Below, in pieces: positions 37,277-44,811 of a stretch of DNA of 64,000 bases. Both the position numbers and the translations under genes were made by a program. How positions within the stretch are numbered: position 1 is the stretch's first letter; each line of letters begins with the position of its first letter. Source of the DNA: Rhodoferax sp. (GTDB lineage: Bacteria; Pseudomonadota; Gammaproteobacteria; Burkholderiales; Burkholderiaceae_C); assembly GCA_008015235.1 (NCBI GenBank), contig SSFF01000015.1:152727-216726 (forward strand). Reading direction: 5' to 3'. The notes beneath the pieces are model-generated. The model was not told the DNA's origin. It saw only the letters and a list, made by a program, of their open reading frames with translations, and did not search any database.

Positions 37277-38184
37277 TGACGGTGCTTAAGGGTCTCGTCA
37301 AGGACGGGACCATCGGGGGCCTGAACGTTTACGTTCTGGCCCTTTTGTTTGTCACGTTGGTCTGGGGAGCTACCTTTCCAGTGCTCAAATTGGCCACAGC
37401 CCACCTCAGCGGGGTGGAGACCACTGCGTTGCGTTTTTGCATTGCGGCGCTTTGCATGTTGCCGTTTGCCCTGCGGCTGCCGCGGCATACCTGGCTCGAC
37501 GGTGCCGTGCTGGGTGCTTTGGTGTTGGTGTCCTATGTCTTGCAGGCCTACGGCCTGGAGTTCATCTCATCCAACCGCAGCGCCTTTCTGACCAGCCTCA
37601 ATGTCCTGATGGTGCCGTTTCTTGCCGTCGCCTTTGGCACGCGCCTGACCTGGTCGGTCCTTGTGGCAGCCGGCCTGGCCTGCTTTGGCATCGGACTCAT
37701 GTCATGGGAGGGTGGGGCGCATTTCGTGGCGGATGCGGCCACAGTCCTCAGTGCCTTGGCCTACGCCCTGTACGTCATCATGTTGTCGAGTCGATCGGCA
37801 CGGCACAAGGCCCGTGAGCTGGCAGCCGCGCAAATTGTATGGATGGCGATGTTGGGTTGTGCCTGGATGTTCGCAGGAGCCATCGGGACCGACCGGCTGC
37901 AGACCCTTCCCGAACGCATGAACTGGGAAGTCTTTGCAGGCTTGTGCTACCTGGGCATTGTCGCCACATCGGGCATGCTGTTCTTGCAGGCACTTGCCCA
38001 ACGCCATGTTCCGGCCAGCAAGGCCGCCTTGGTGTACGCCATGGAACCCGTCTTTGCGGCCATGTTCGCATGGTTCATGTTGGCAGAGGGCCTGGGATGG
38101 CGGGCCGCGCTGGGGGGCATTTTGGTGGTAACGGCCGTTGTGTTTAGCGAGATGCGGTCGAACGCTGCAGCTGGCGGACCGTAA
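37276..38184 (+). CDS. EamA/DMT-family transporter at the end of the liv operon
   Basis: A 302-residue membrane protein with about ten helices and two EamA repeats: LLFVTLVWGATFPVLKLATA at the start and LQALAQRHVPASKAALVYAM in the second repeat (the ExxF-like MEPVFAAMFAWFML). The start is coupled to the livF stop by TGATG, so it is probably translated from the liv transcript. An exporter coupled to an amino-acid importer could relieve amino-acid overload, which is inferred only from position. Confidence 0.88.
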   Translation: MTVLKGLVKDGTIGGLNVYVLALLFVTLVWGATFPVLKLATAHLSGVETTALRFCIAALCMLPFALRLPRHTWLDGAVLGALVLVSYVLQAYGLEFISSNRSAFLTSLNVLMVPFLAVAFGTRLTWSVLVAAGLACFGIGLMSWEGGAHFVADAATVLSALAYALYVIMLSSRSARHKARELAAAQIVWMAMLGCAWMFAGAIGTDRLQTLPERMNWEVFAGLCYLGIVATSGMLFLQALAQRHVPASKAALVYAMEPVFAAMFAWFMLAEGLGWRAALGGILVVTAVVFSEMRSNAAAGGP

Positions 38185-38256
38185 CGGCTGCTGTGACGCT
38201 TTACAGAAGCTTACGGCTCTTTACCTGCGCGCCGTGAACCCGCGTGCTGCAGTTCC

Positions 38257-38294
38257 GTTCAATACGCATGGAGATATTTCCATGCGTATTGAAC
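38257..38294. promoter_or_regulatory. Perfect 16-bp inverted repeat ending at the ribosome-binding site of the next gene
   Basis: GTTCAATACGCATGGA and TCCATGCGTATTGAAC are perfect complements separated by six bases (GATATT). The right arm touches AAGGAG, the Shine-Dalgarno of the gene at 38307. There is no T-run, so it is not a standard terminator. It could be a strong operator or an mRNA hairpin controlling translation or stability. Confidence 0.7.
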
Positions 38295-38306
38295 AAGGAG
38301 CATCAC

Positions 38307-38708
38307 ATGCGAAAGACTTTGACACTGGCTGTTTGTGTACTGATTTATGCGGGCGCTGCATCCGCACAGACGAATCCACAAGTCCCCTTTTCTGCGGCGA
38401 AATCTGCGGCCCCGCTGACAATTGACGCGCGCCAGGCCAACCAGGAAAAACGCATTGAACAGGGGCTTCAGTCAGGGCGATTGACACAGGCCGAGGCGGC
38501 GCGTTTGCAAAAAGGCGAAACCCACATCGACAATGCCCAGACGCGTGCCAAGGAAGACGGCAAAGTGACGTTGAAAGAGCGTCACCATCTGGATCAGATG
38601 GCCGATCGGGAGAGCCATGCCATTCGCCGGCAAAAGCACGATCGACAACACGACCGCAACCACGATGGGCAACCCGGGCACCGCCCAGCCAGCCACCAAA
38701 AATCCTGA
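38307..38708 (+). CDS. Small periplasmic hypothetical protein, Lys/His/Gln-rich
   Basis: A 133-residue protein. Signal peptide KTLTLAVCVLIYAGAASA is followed by a highly charged helical region: QANQEKRIEQGLQSGRLTQA, EAARLQKGETHIDNAQTRAK and a His/Lys/Arg/Asp-rich tail (RRQKHDRQHDRNHDGQPGHR). The His/Asp-rich tail could bind metal ions. Members of this unnamed family are seen in betaproteobacteria, but no function is known to me. ATG at 38307 follows AAGGAG, which abuts a 16-bp inverted repeat. Confidence 0.72.
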   Translation: MRKTLTLAVCVLIYAGAASAQTNPQVPFSAAKSAAPLTIDARQANQEKRIEQGLQSGRLTQAEAARLQKGETHIDNAQTRAKEDGKVTLKERHHLDQMADRESHAIRRQKHDRQHDRNHDGQPGHRPASHQKS

Positions 38709-38714
38709 AGACGT

Positions 38715-39758
38715 TCAGTGCTTGTCGGCCTCGGAGGTGAACGCGTCAGCGTAAAACTCCTCCGCAGGCAGACCCGCCTGTGCACTGAAATCGCGGCGAG
38801 CGGCCTCCACCATCACCGGGGCACCGCAGGCATAGACCTGGTGCGCGCTGAGGTCAGGAATGTCTTCCAGAACGGCGCGGTGCACCAGACCGGTACGCCC
38901 CTGCCACTGGTCTTCGGCAAGCGCATCCGACACCACTGGCACAAAGCGCAATTGCGGTAGCAGCGCTTGCTGCGCTACAACCCAGTCCTGCATGTACAGG
39001 TCTTGCGGACGGCGGCCGCCCCAGTACAGGGTGATGGCACGCTGGGAGCCCAGTGCGTGCAGCTGCTCCAGCAGGGCCTTGACAGGTGCAAACCCGGTGC
39101 CGGATGCGAGCAAGATGATGGGTTTGTCGCTTTGCTCGCGCAGAAAGAATGAGCCGTACGGCCCTTCGAATCGCAGTATCTCCTTGGGCTGCATGGCACC
39201 GAATACATGGTCGGTGAACTTGCCGCCGGGCATGTGTCGCAGGTGCAGCTCCAGCCCGCTACCGGCATGGCTGGCATTGGCCATCGAATAGCTGCGGCGG
39301 CTGCCATCGCGCAGGATTATTTCAACGTATTGCCCAGGTCGGTAGGCGAAGTTGTCATTGGCGGGCAGTTGCAGTTGCAGGCGGATCACGTCCGGCGACA
39401 GACGGTCCAGGCTGGTGACACGGGCGGGCAGTTTTTTGATGGGAAGCGCCCCAATTTCGGTGACCTGTTTCGACTCCAGCACCACATCGCTGGTAGCTTG
39501 GGCGCAGCAAGTCAGCACCAGGCCGGCGGCCTGGTCTTCGGCGCTCAAGGCCTTGGCCTGGAGCGTGTGCACCACGCTACCCGAAAGCTTCTTGCACTTG
39601 CAGGAGCCGCAGGCACCGTCCTTGCAGCCGTAGGGGAGGTTGATGCCTTGGGCAATCGCTGCAGCCAGCAGGGTGTCGGCTGCGGCGGATTGAAAACTGC
39701 GCCCACTGGGCTCGATGGTGATGGTAAATGGCCCGTTGGCCGGCCCGTTGGGGGTCAT
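38715..39758 (-). CDS. 2Fe-2S/FAD reductase, CDP-6-deoxyglucoseen-reductase type
   Basis: A 347-residue electron-transfer protein. The N-terminal plant-type ferredoxin domain has CKDGACGSCKCKKL and a later TCC (the fourth Cys ligand). The FAD domain has RPGQYVEIILRDGSRRSYSM, and the NAD domain has IILLASGTGFAPVKALLEQL and a C-terminal VYACGAPVMVEAARRDF. It passes electrons from NAD(P)H through FAD and the cluster to an unknown acceptor. The name reflects the sequence family and does not imply sugar biosynthesis here, since no deoxysugar genes are near. Divergent from the epimerase-like gene. Confidence 0.88.
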   Translation of the reverse strand: MTPNGPANGPFTITIEPSGRSFQSAAADTLLAAAIAQGINLPYGCKDGACGSCKCKKLSGSVVHTLQAKALSAEDQAAGLVLTCCAQATSDVVLESKQVTEIGALPIKKLPARVTSLDRLSPDVIRLQLQLPANDNFAYRPGQYVEIILRDGSRRSYSMANASHAGSGLELHLRHMPGGKFTDHVFGAMQPKEILRFEGPYGSFFLREQSDKPIILLASGTGFAPVKALLEQLHALGSQRAITLYWGGRRPQDLYMQDWVVAQQALLPQLRFVPVVSDALAEDQWQGRTGLVHRAVLEDIPDLSAHQVYACGAPVMVEAARRDFSAQAGLPAEEFYADAFTSEADKH

Positions 39759-39801
39759 CTTGTGGTTATCCTTGCTGACTCTGTTCTCGCGAGACTGAAT
39801 T

Positions 39802-40725
39802 TTGCCCTCAAATCAAGCTTCATTAGGTGCGCTGCCTGCCCGTTTTCGCCGTCCACGCATTCTGGTGGTGGGCTGCGGCGATGTCGGCAGCCGACTGGTC
39901 CGCCAATCCAATTCGCGTATCCGCTACATGGCACTGGCCACCAGCGCACAGAGCGCGCAGTCCTTGCGTGAAATGGGAGTTTGCCCATTGCGCGGCAACC
40001 TCGACCAGACGCATTCCCTATCCCGGCTGGCAGGGCTGGCACAGCGCGTGCTGTATCTGGCGCCGCCGCCCTTGCAAGGTTGGACCGACCCGCGGGTGAC
40101 GCACCTGCTGCAGGCCTTGCGTGGGCGCAGCCTGCCGACCCAGCTGACCTATATCTCCACCAGCGGTGTCTATGGTGACTGTGCCGGTGAATGGGTGAGT
40201 GAAACCCGTCAACCTGCGCCATCCACCGCGCGCGCCCACCGGCGCCTGGATGCCGAAACCCAGGTGCGCTTTTGGGGGTTGTCCGCGGGCGTGCCTGTGC
40301 AGCTCTTGCGTGTCCCCGGAATCTATGCGGCCGACCGTGAGGATGGCACACCTGTAGCGCGCCTGCAGAAAGGGACACCAGTGCTGCAGCCCCAGGACGA
40401 TGTGTACACCAACCATATCCATGCCGACGACTTGGCCCGTGCCTGTGCCAAGGCACTGTGGCGTGGTCGTGCCCAGCGAAGCTACAACATCAATGACGAT
40501 ACGGTGTTGAAGATGGGGGATTACTTCGACCTCGCGGCCGACATGCTGGGACTGGCGCGTCCGCCACGGGTGCCACGCGAGGGCGCAGAGGCCCATCTGT
40601 CGGTCATGGTGCTGAGCTTCATGAGCGAATCCCGGCGCTTGCAAAACGCCCGCATGAAGCAGGAGCTGGGGCTGCGCTTGCGCTACCCCACGGTGCGCGA
40701 AGGCCTGGCGACTATGCAGCAGTGA
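39802..40725 (+). CDS. NAD(P)-dependent epimerase/SDR-family protein
   Basis: A 307-residue extended-SDR protein. Rossmann motif: RILVVGCGDVGSRLVRQSN near residue 18. Downstream LTYISTSGVYGDCAGEWVSE contains the Ser/Tyr catalytic-type region, then NHIHADDLARACAKALWRG. No ATG lies upstream of the Rossmann motif in frame; TTG at 39802 is the best start seen and is uncertain. It resembles SDR-family proteins of the yeeZ type. Substrate unknown. It overlaps the convergent phosphatase gene by 14 bp. Confidence 0.82.
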   Translation: MPSNQASLGALPARFRRPRILVVGCGDVGSRLVRQSNSRIRYMALATSAQSAQSLREMGVCPLRGNLDQTHSLSRLAGLAQRVLYLAPPPLQGWTDPRVTHLLQALRGRSLPTQLTYISTSGVYGDCAGEWVSETRQPAPSTARAHRRLDAETQVRFWGLSAGVPVQLLRVPGIYAADREDGTPVARLQKGTPVLQPQDDVYTNHIHADDLARACAKALWRGRAQRSYNINDDTVLKMGDYFDLAADMLGLARPPRVPREGAEAHLSVMVLSFMSESRRLQNARMKQELGLRLRYPTVREGLATMQQ

Positions 40726-41419
40726 GTGCAGGGCGATAGAAGTGGCGCATGGTGCGCCATACCAGCCAGCAGGTCACCAAGGTAATGGGCCCGGCCCAGA
40801 GCGTGTCACTGAGCCAATGGGCCTTGTCCGACATGCGGGCGAAGGCGATCAAGCCCGCCGACACCAGTCCACTCCCCGCCCAGAGCCAGGCACGGCGACG
40901 CTGCAACAGCATGAGCGAAATGAAGAAGTAGCCGCAAGCTACGTGGCCGCTCACGAAGGAGCAGTTGTCGGCGCACTGGTCGGTTATGACGGCGGCGCGG
41001 GTGAACTGTTTGTCCCCACCGAAATTTTCTACCTGGTAGGGGCGTGCACGCTGCCAGTGGTCCTTGAAGCCCAGGTTCACTACCAGTCCTGGGCCCAAGG
41101 TGCCGGCGATGGCGATGTACAGCAGCGTCATGCGCCAGCTGATTGCCTGTTTGCGTACCTTGAGAACGCTCCAGATGAGCAGGCATACCAATATCAAGAC
41201 CCGGAATGCTGCGGGCACCCAGTCATTGATCATGCGCACCCACCACCATTCCAGTGATTCAATGCGTGGAGGTGATCCAAAAAAGAGAGCCGCAGCTGCC
41301 AGGTCCAGTGTCGGCCACAGCGTGGGCACCAGGGCTGCCAGCACCAGCGCGCACAGCACGACCCAGAACATGGTCGGTGTGCTGCCTACGGCAGAAGTTT
41401 CAAGGCTTTGGTTGGGCAT
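40712..41419 (-). CDS. PAP2-family membrane phosphatase
   Basis: A 235-residue inner-membrane protein with about six helices. PAP2 motifs: KDHWQRARPYQVENFGG (KX6RP), CSFVSGHVACGYFF (PSGH-like) and ARMSDKAHWLSDTLWAG (SRX5HX3D-like, with Ala in place of the Ser). It would dephosphorylate undecaprenyl pyrophosphate, phosphatidate or a lipid A phosphate at the membrane. ATG at 41419 is preferred over a TTG at 41443. It is the last core gene before the tRNA junction; its promoter region overlaps the tRNA terminator. Confidence 0.85.
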   Translation of the reverse strand: MPNQSLETSAVGSTPTMFWVVLCALVLAALVPTLWPTLDLAAAALFFGSPPRIESLEWWWVRMINDWVPAAFRVLILVCLLIWSVLKVRKQAISWRMTLLYIAIAGTLGPGLVVNLGFKDHWQRARPYQVENFGGDKQFTRAAVITDQCADNCSFVSGHVACGYFFISLMLLQRRRAWLWAGSGLVSAGLIAFARMSDKAHWLSDTLWAGPITLVTCWLVWRTMRHFYRPALTAA

Positions 41420-41441
41420 GCAAGGATTCAATGGCTGATAC

Positions 41442-41474
41442 AAAAAAACCCTGACTCGGAAGAGGCAGGGTTTT
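41442..41474 (-). terminator. Terminator, probably of the original tRNA-Thr gene
   Basis: AAAACCCTG pairs with CAGGGTTTT around a nested CTC/GAG, with seven T after it on the minus strand. It is directly downstream of the tRNA-Thr 3-prime fragment (six bases away), and the phosphatase gene begins just beyond. It is best explained as the terminator of the tRNA-Thr gene that was split. Confidence 0.82.
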
Positions 41475-41480
41475 CAATTT

Positions 41481-41526
41481 TGGTGCCGGAGAGATGAATC
41501 GAACACCCGACCTTCTCATTACGAAT
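41481..41526 (-). other. attL-like site: 3-prime 46 nt of tRNA-Thr(CGT)
   Basis: On the minus strand this reads from the anticodon loop (TTCGTAA, anticodon CGT) through a T-arm (GGGTG-TTCGATT-CATCT) to CTCCGGCACCA. The D-arm and anticodon-stem 5-prime half are absent; the DNA that precedes it shows no D-arm sequence. The acceptor 5-prime heptamer GCCGGAG that would pair with CTCCGGC is found 95 bp further in, at 41587-41597 within an 11-bp inverted copy of TGGTGCCGGAG. This is the pattern left by insertion of an integrative element in a tRNA gene. Confidence 0.75.
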
Positions 41527-41731
41527 CAGCCTCAGTGGGTTGGCAGTGATAATCTGGGACTCGCCCGGATCAATGAAATCAACGACCTCCGGCACCAACT
41601 GAGGTTTTGATTATCCCTCAGAATCGCAGGTTTTCATAGTCGCTGTGCCATGAGTGTGCCACGGGAAAGTCGTGCGGATCAATCCGGCAGCCGTTGAGCT
41701 TGTGCCGGGAGGCATGCGAGGATTGCGGTCT

Positions 41732-42697
41732 ATGACCATACCAATAACAAGATTCGGGGCAGCCCTTCCCAACGTGTTTGCCCTTGCTGGCACGGACGAA
41801 AACTCCGCCACCGGCGCATTGGGTTGGGCGCTGTCGCAGTCTCCGGCGCTGCTCGACCTCTTGCTGGGCGATCTCGGCTTCGTCGGCAGCGGCGAACTCG
41901 ATGCACGCATTGATCTTCAGCGTCGCACAGATGACGCGGGGTTCACGGACATCGAAATCCGAGCCAAAGACCTTCACTGCATCATCGAGGCCAAGGTCGG
42001 CATTGCCGTAGCTCATTACTCCCAACTGGAACGATACGTTGATCGGATGGGCCGTATCGGCTCCCGAGTATTCCTGTCGATCAGTGATGCACCAGCCGCC
42101 TATGCAGCCCGAAGCCTCCCACAGGAGATACAAAGCGTCGCTGTCAAACACAGGACATGGCGAGATATTCAATCTCATGTGCGACGAGCAGCAGGAATAG
42201 CAACCAGTCCGATTGAGAAACTATGGCTCAGGCAGCTAGAACAACATTTGGAGAAGTACGTGACCGGCAACCGCATCACCGATAACACCGTCTATGTCGT
42301 GTCCTTGAGCACCGCGCCGATTGAGGACGGCAGCACATACACATGGGTTGATGTGGTCAAGGAGGGCCGCTACTTCCACCCGGCCGGAAAGGGCTGGCCA
42401 GCGGAGCCGCCGAACTACATCGGCTTCAGGTACAACGGAAAGCTGCAAGCCATCCACCACGTCGAAGATTGGCATGTCGTTGACCGTCTGAAGGACGAAC
42501 ATGCGTCGTGGCCGGAAAACGATGGGCCTCACTTCGTCTATCGGCTGGGGCCAGCCATCATCCCAACCACCGAAGTCCGAAGCGGCAACATCTGGAGCGC
42601 CCGGAACTATGTCGCCATCGACCTGCTGTTGTCGGGAGCCTGTCAGAGCATCAGCGAAGCCGTTGCTGCGACCAAAAAGCGCCTTGAGGGCAACTGA
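41732..42697 (+). CDS. PD-(D/E)XK nuclease-superfamily protein
   Basis: A 321-residue protein. Near residues 60-90 is a PD-(D/E)XK-like core: GELDARIDLQRR, FTDIEIRAKDLHCIIEAKVG, with Asp and the EAK pair as catalytic-type residues. It resembles the PDDEXK_4 type found in defence and phage-related islands. The C-terminal half has no recognised domain. The start at 41732 is chosen over 41714; both lack ideal Shine-Dalgarno spacing. It is the first gene inside the island and could be a stand-alone nuclease or part of a defence system. Confidence 0.7.
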   Translation: MTIPITRFGAALPNVFALAGTDENSATGALGWALSQSPALLDLLLGDLGFVGSGELDARIDLQRRTDDAGFTDIEIRAKDLHCIIEAKVGIAVAHYSQLERYVDRMGRIGSRVFLSISDAPAAYAARSLPQEIQSVAVKHRTWRDIQSHVRRAAGIATSPIEKLWLRQLEQHLEKYVTGNRITDNTVYVVSLSTAPIEDGSTYTWVDVVKEGRYFHPAGKGWPAEPPNYIGFRYNGKLQAIHHVEDWHVVDRLKDEHASWPENDGPHFVYRLGPAIIPTTEVRSGNIWSARNYVAIDLLLSGACQSISEAVAATKKRLEGN

Positions 42698-42721
42698 TCG
42701 AACGAACGCGAGGCACAAAAG

Positions 42722-42753
42722 AAAAGGGGCCCTCTTTTGACAGAGAGCCCCTT
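42722..42753 (-). terminator. Terminator of tRNA-Thr(CGT)
   Basis: AAGGGGC pairs with GCCCCTT with an additional CTCT/AGAG inner stem; TTTTC follows on the minus strand. It lies eight bases beyond the tRNA CCA end and 25 bp beyond the convergent nuclease-like gene, so it may serve both. Confidence 0.75.
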
Positions 42754-42760
42754 CGGGAGT

Positions 42761-42836
42761 TGGTGCCGATGACCGGAATCGAACTGGTGACCTACGCGTT
42801 ACGAGTGCGTTGCTCTACCAACTGAGCTACATCGGC
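42761..42836 (-). tRNA. tRNA-Thr (anticodon CGT)
   Basis: A complete 76-nt cloverleaf with encoded CCA: acceptor GCCGATG pairs with CATCGGC; D-arm TAGCTCAGTTGGTAGAGCA; anticodon stem-loop CGCACTCGTAACGCG with anticodon CGT, decoding ACG; T-arm ACCAGTTCGATTCCGGT. It lies 1.2 kb inside the island, and has the same anticodon as the disrupted tRNA at the boundary but a different acceptor and T-stem. Confidence 0.95.
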
Positions 42837-42921
42837 GTTGCCTCGAACCTTGTTCGGTGCAGCCTCGCAGTATAGCAAGAGTCCGCTATGGAAAGGAAGC
42901 CCCTTTTGCTGTTGCGCCCAG

Positions 42922-43827
42922 TCAACGGCGCGGCCAGATCATCTCGCCGACTCGGCAGCAGATGAAGGGGTAGCGGTTCACGGTGAACAGGGTCACGTCT
43001 TCCGCGTCTTGAGTGCCGACGAAGAACAGCCAAGCCTTCTCCGGCTGGCCGGTCTTGCCCTTCACGGCGTCCTTGGCGATCTCGATTTCCTCCCGCAAGG
43101 TGTTGCGTTGCCTATCGGTCCACTCAGCCCACATCACGCGAACCTTGTAGAACCGTGTAGGACGCTTCTCACCCTTCGGCCACTCGCCGGCATCCAATGC
43201 CCACTCGATGTAGGTGTCCGTCTCGACTGCGGAGCCCCAACGCAGTGCAGCGCAGAACAATCGCGTCGGGGGTTGTTGCGCTTCGATCCCGAAGAAGCCA
43301 AGTCCTCGAAACACCGTGGCATAGGTCGTGCCGGGGCAGTTCGGAATCTCCAACGGCAACTGTGCCCGGTCGTTGGGGAAGTCCATGAAGACACGACAAA
43401 CCGGGCGGATGGTCTTGACCGTGTGGCCGTGATACGCCGCGCCACGCTCGCCGCTGGCGCGGGTTCTCGTGCGGCCTGCGCCATCACCAGTGCCAGGCAC
43501 ATCCCCACCAGCCGTCACCGGGCGCTCTTCATCAAAACGAAGGCGATTCGGGAACGGCACAGGAAAGCCTTCAGGAGTGCCGACCTTTTCGCTCTTCGCC
43601 TTCTTGACCAGCTTTTCTAGACCATCGACACCGCACGGCTGGATGTGCTTGTTGTCCATCGGCGTGAAGTACGGGCGCTTCTTGTTGATGTTCTTCCGGT
43701 ACGAAGCAGGGAAGACCTGAATGCCGCATCCGGGGCATTCATAGGCTTCCTTGTCCACGACTTCCAAATCCCAAAGCTGCTCGGCGTCGATGATGTCGCC
43801 GGTGCGTTTGTCACGGGCACTATCCAC
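42922..43827 (-). CDS. Hypothetical zinc-ribbon protein
   Basis: A 301-residue protein. A putative zinc ribbon lies at the N-terminus: Cys31 and Cys34 in YECPGCGIQVFP, then His61 and Cys65 in NKHIQPCGVDG. This arrangement resembles the N-terminal zinc-binding region of CoiA-like proteins. The remainder is soluble with no recognised motif (ends FICCRVGEMIWPRR). GTG at 43827 is preceded by GGGAGAG. Found in genomic islands in other bacteria; function unknown. Confidence 0.65.
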   Translation of the reverse strand: MDSARDKRTGDIIDAEQLWDLEVVDKEAYECPGCGIQVFPASYRKNINKKRPYFTPMDNKHIQPCGVDGLEKLVKKAKSEKVGTPEGFPVPFPNRLRFDEERPVTAGGDVPGTGDGAGRTRTRASGERGAAYHGHTVKTIRPVCRVFMDFPNDRAQLPLEIPNCPGTTYATVFRGLGFFGIEAQQPPTRLFCAALRWGSAVETDTYIEWALDAGEWPKGEKRPTRFYKVRVMWAEWTDRQRNTLREEIEIAKDAVKGKTGQPEKAWLFFVGTQDAEDVTLFTVNRYPFICCRVGEMIWPRR

Positions 43828-43935
43828 TCATTCTCTCCCTTCAGTTTCAGCAGGCCGCGGATTGAGCCCAGCCCCAAGCTTGTGTCTGGCGAAGTTATCA
43901 GCACGTTGATCCATTCGTGCTAGGCGGTTAGCTTG

Positions 43936-44066
43936 TTAAAACGCGTCAACCGGCTTGCCAGTTGACGACGGCACCAGCAGCGTTCGCTGCAATTCCCAGA
44001 CCTTAGCCGCCTTCGGGTAAATCATCCACGCTGGATCGCCAGCACGGAGGGCGGCGCATTGCCAAG
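43936..44066 (-). pseudogene. Possible remnant of an older gene
   Basis: Read on the minus strand this is a 42-codon open segment with protein-like composition (QCAALRAGDPAWMIYPKAAK, then VWELQRTLLVPSSTGKPVDA, and a stop). It is cut off at its 5-prime side by the start of the divergent gene at 44077. It might instead be a short intact gene starting at the Met in WMIYPKAA. It is the only plausible coding matter in the 249-bp gap. Confidence 0.3.
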
Positions 44067-44076
44067 GAGATTTCAC

Positions 44077-44811
44077 GTGGCTCTCAAACTTGTCACCCAA
44101 GCCAACCTCACCGATTGCGGCATCGCCTGCGTCGCCATCGTCAGCGGCAAGTCCCTCGATGCGGTGTTGCGCGTCGCCATCAAGGAATGCGGATATCCGA
44201 AGGACGGCCCCCACACCACCACCGACGAAAACCTCTTCAAGCTGCTCGACCATTTCGGGATCAAGTACGGCAAGAAGCAGAAGGTGAAGACTGTCGAAGC
44301 CCTGCCGCCGGTTGCCATCATGGAAACCCGCAAGATGCCATCGACTGGCAATTCGCACCTGGTTGTGTTCGAGCGCACGCCTGACGGCGATGAGCATGCC
44401 CTTGATCCCGGTTGGTGGCTCAAGCAACAGGTTCGCAGCGACTGGAACCGGATCAAGCTCGATACGTTCATCCCGATCTACCTTGCCGAGCCAGCCCCAA
44501 AGTCGAGCAAGAAGAAGCCGGAGCAGCCCCCGGCAACGGAAGCCAGTGATGCCCCCGCAAGCACAACGCCGCCCAAGCAAGCTAAACCGCCGAAGACCAA
44601 GCCCAAAGGCAAGAAACCTGCGGCCAAGACCGTCGCCAGTGCGGAACAGCAAGAACCGGCCTCAACCGAGTTGAGCGGCGAGCCACAGCCAGCCGATGCA
44701 ACCGCAGTCGCCGTCGAGCCGGAATCTGGCGAGCAAGAGCTGCAACCACCAACGTCTGCAGGTGGCACGCCCGATAGTGCTTGCCCGCAAGGCACCGACG
44801 ATGCTGCCTGA
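44077..44811 (+). CDS. C39-like cysteine-peptidase-like protein with a disordered tail
   Basis: A 244-residue protein. Residues 1-135 resemble a C39/papain-like fold: TDCGIACVAIVSGKSLDAVL gives Cys14; NSHLVVFERT gives His94; ALDPGWWLKQ gives Asp110. The Cys, His and Asp in this order fit a cysteine-protease triad or a C39-like pseudo-enzyme. Residues 136-244 are rich in Pro, Lys, Ala, Glu and Ser and probably disordered. GTG at 44077 is chosen because AAGGAG lies seven bases before it. Overlaps the next gene by 11 bp. Role unknown. Confidence 0.65.
   Translation: MALKLVTQANLTDCGIACVAIVSGKSLDAVLRVAIKECGYPKDGPHTTTDENLFKLLDHFGIKYGKKQKVKTVEALPPVAIMETRKMPSTGNSHLVVFERTPDGDEHALDPGWWLKQQVRSDWNRIKLDTFIPIYLAEPAPKSSKKKPEQPPATEASDAPASTTPPKQAKPPKTKPKGKKPAAKTVASAEQQEPASTELSGEPQPADATAVAVEPESGEQELQPPTSAGGTPDSACPQGTDDAA

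Noticed and set aside
41481-41597. A complete but odd tRNA over the whole 117-bp block
   Set aside because: Acceptor ends could pair, but there is no D-arm, the anticodon stem does not close, and the length is wrong. A group I intron was also considered and no intron core was seen.
42761-42836. The intact tRNA-Thr as the second att copy of the boundary fragment
   Set aside because: The last 46 nt of the two tRNAs differ at many positions in the acceptor and T-stem; they match only in generally conserved tRNA bases.
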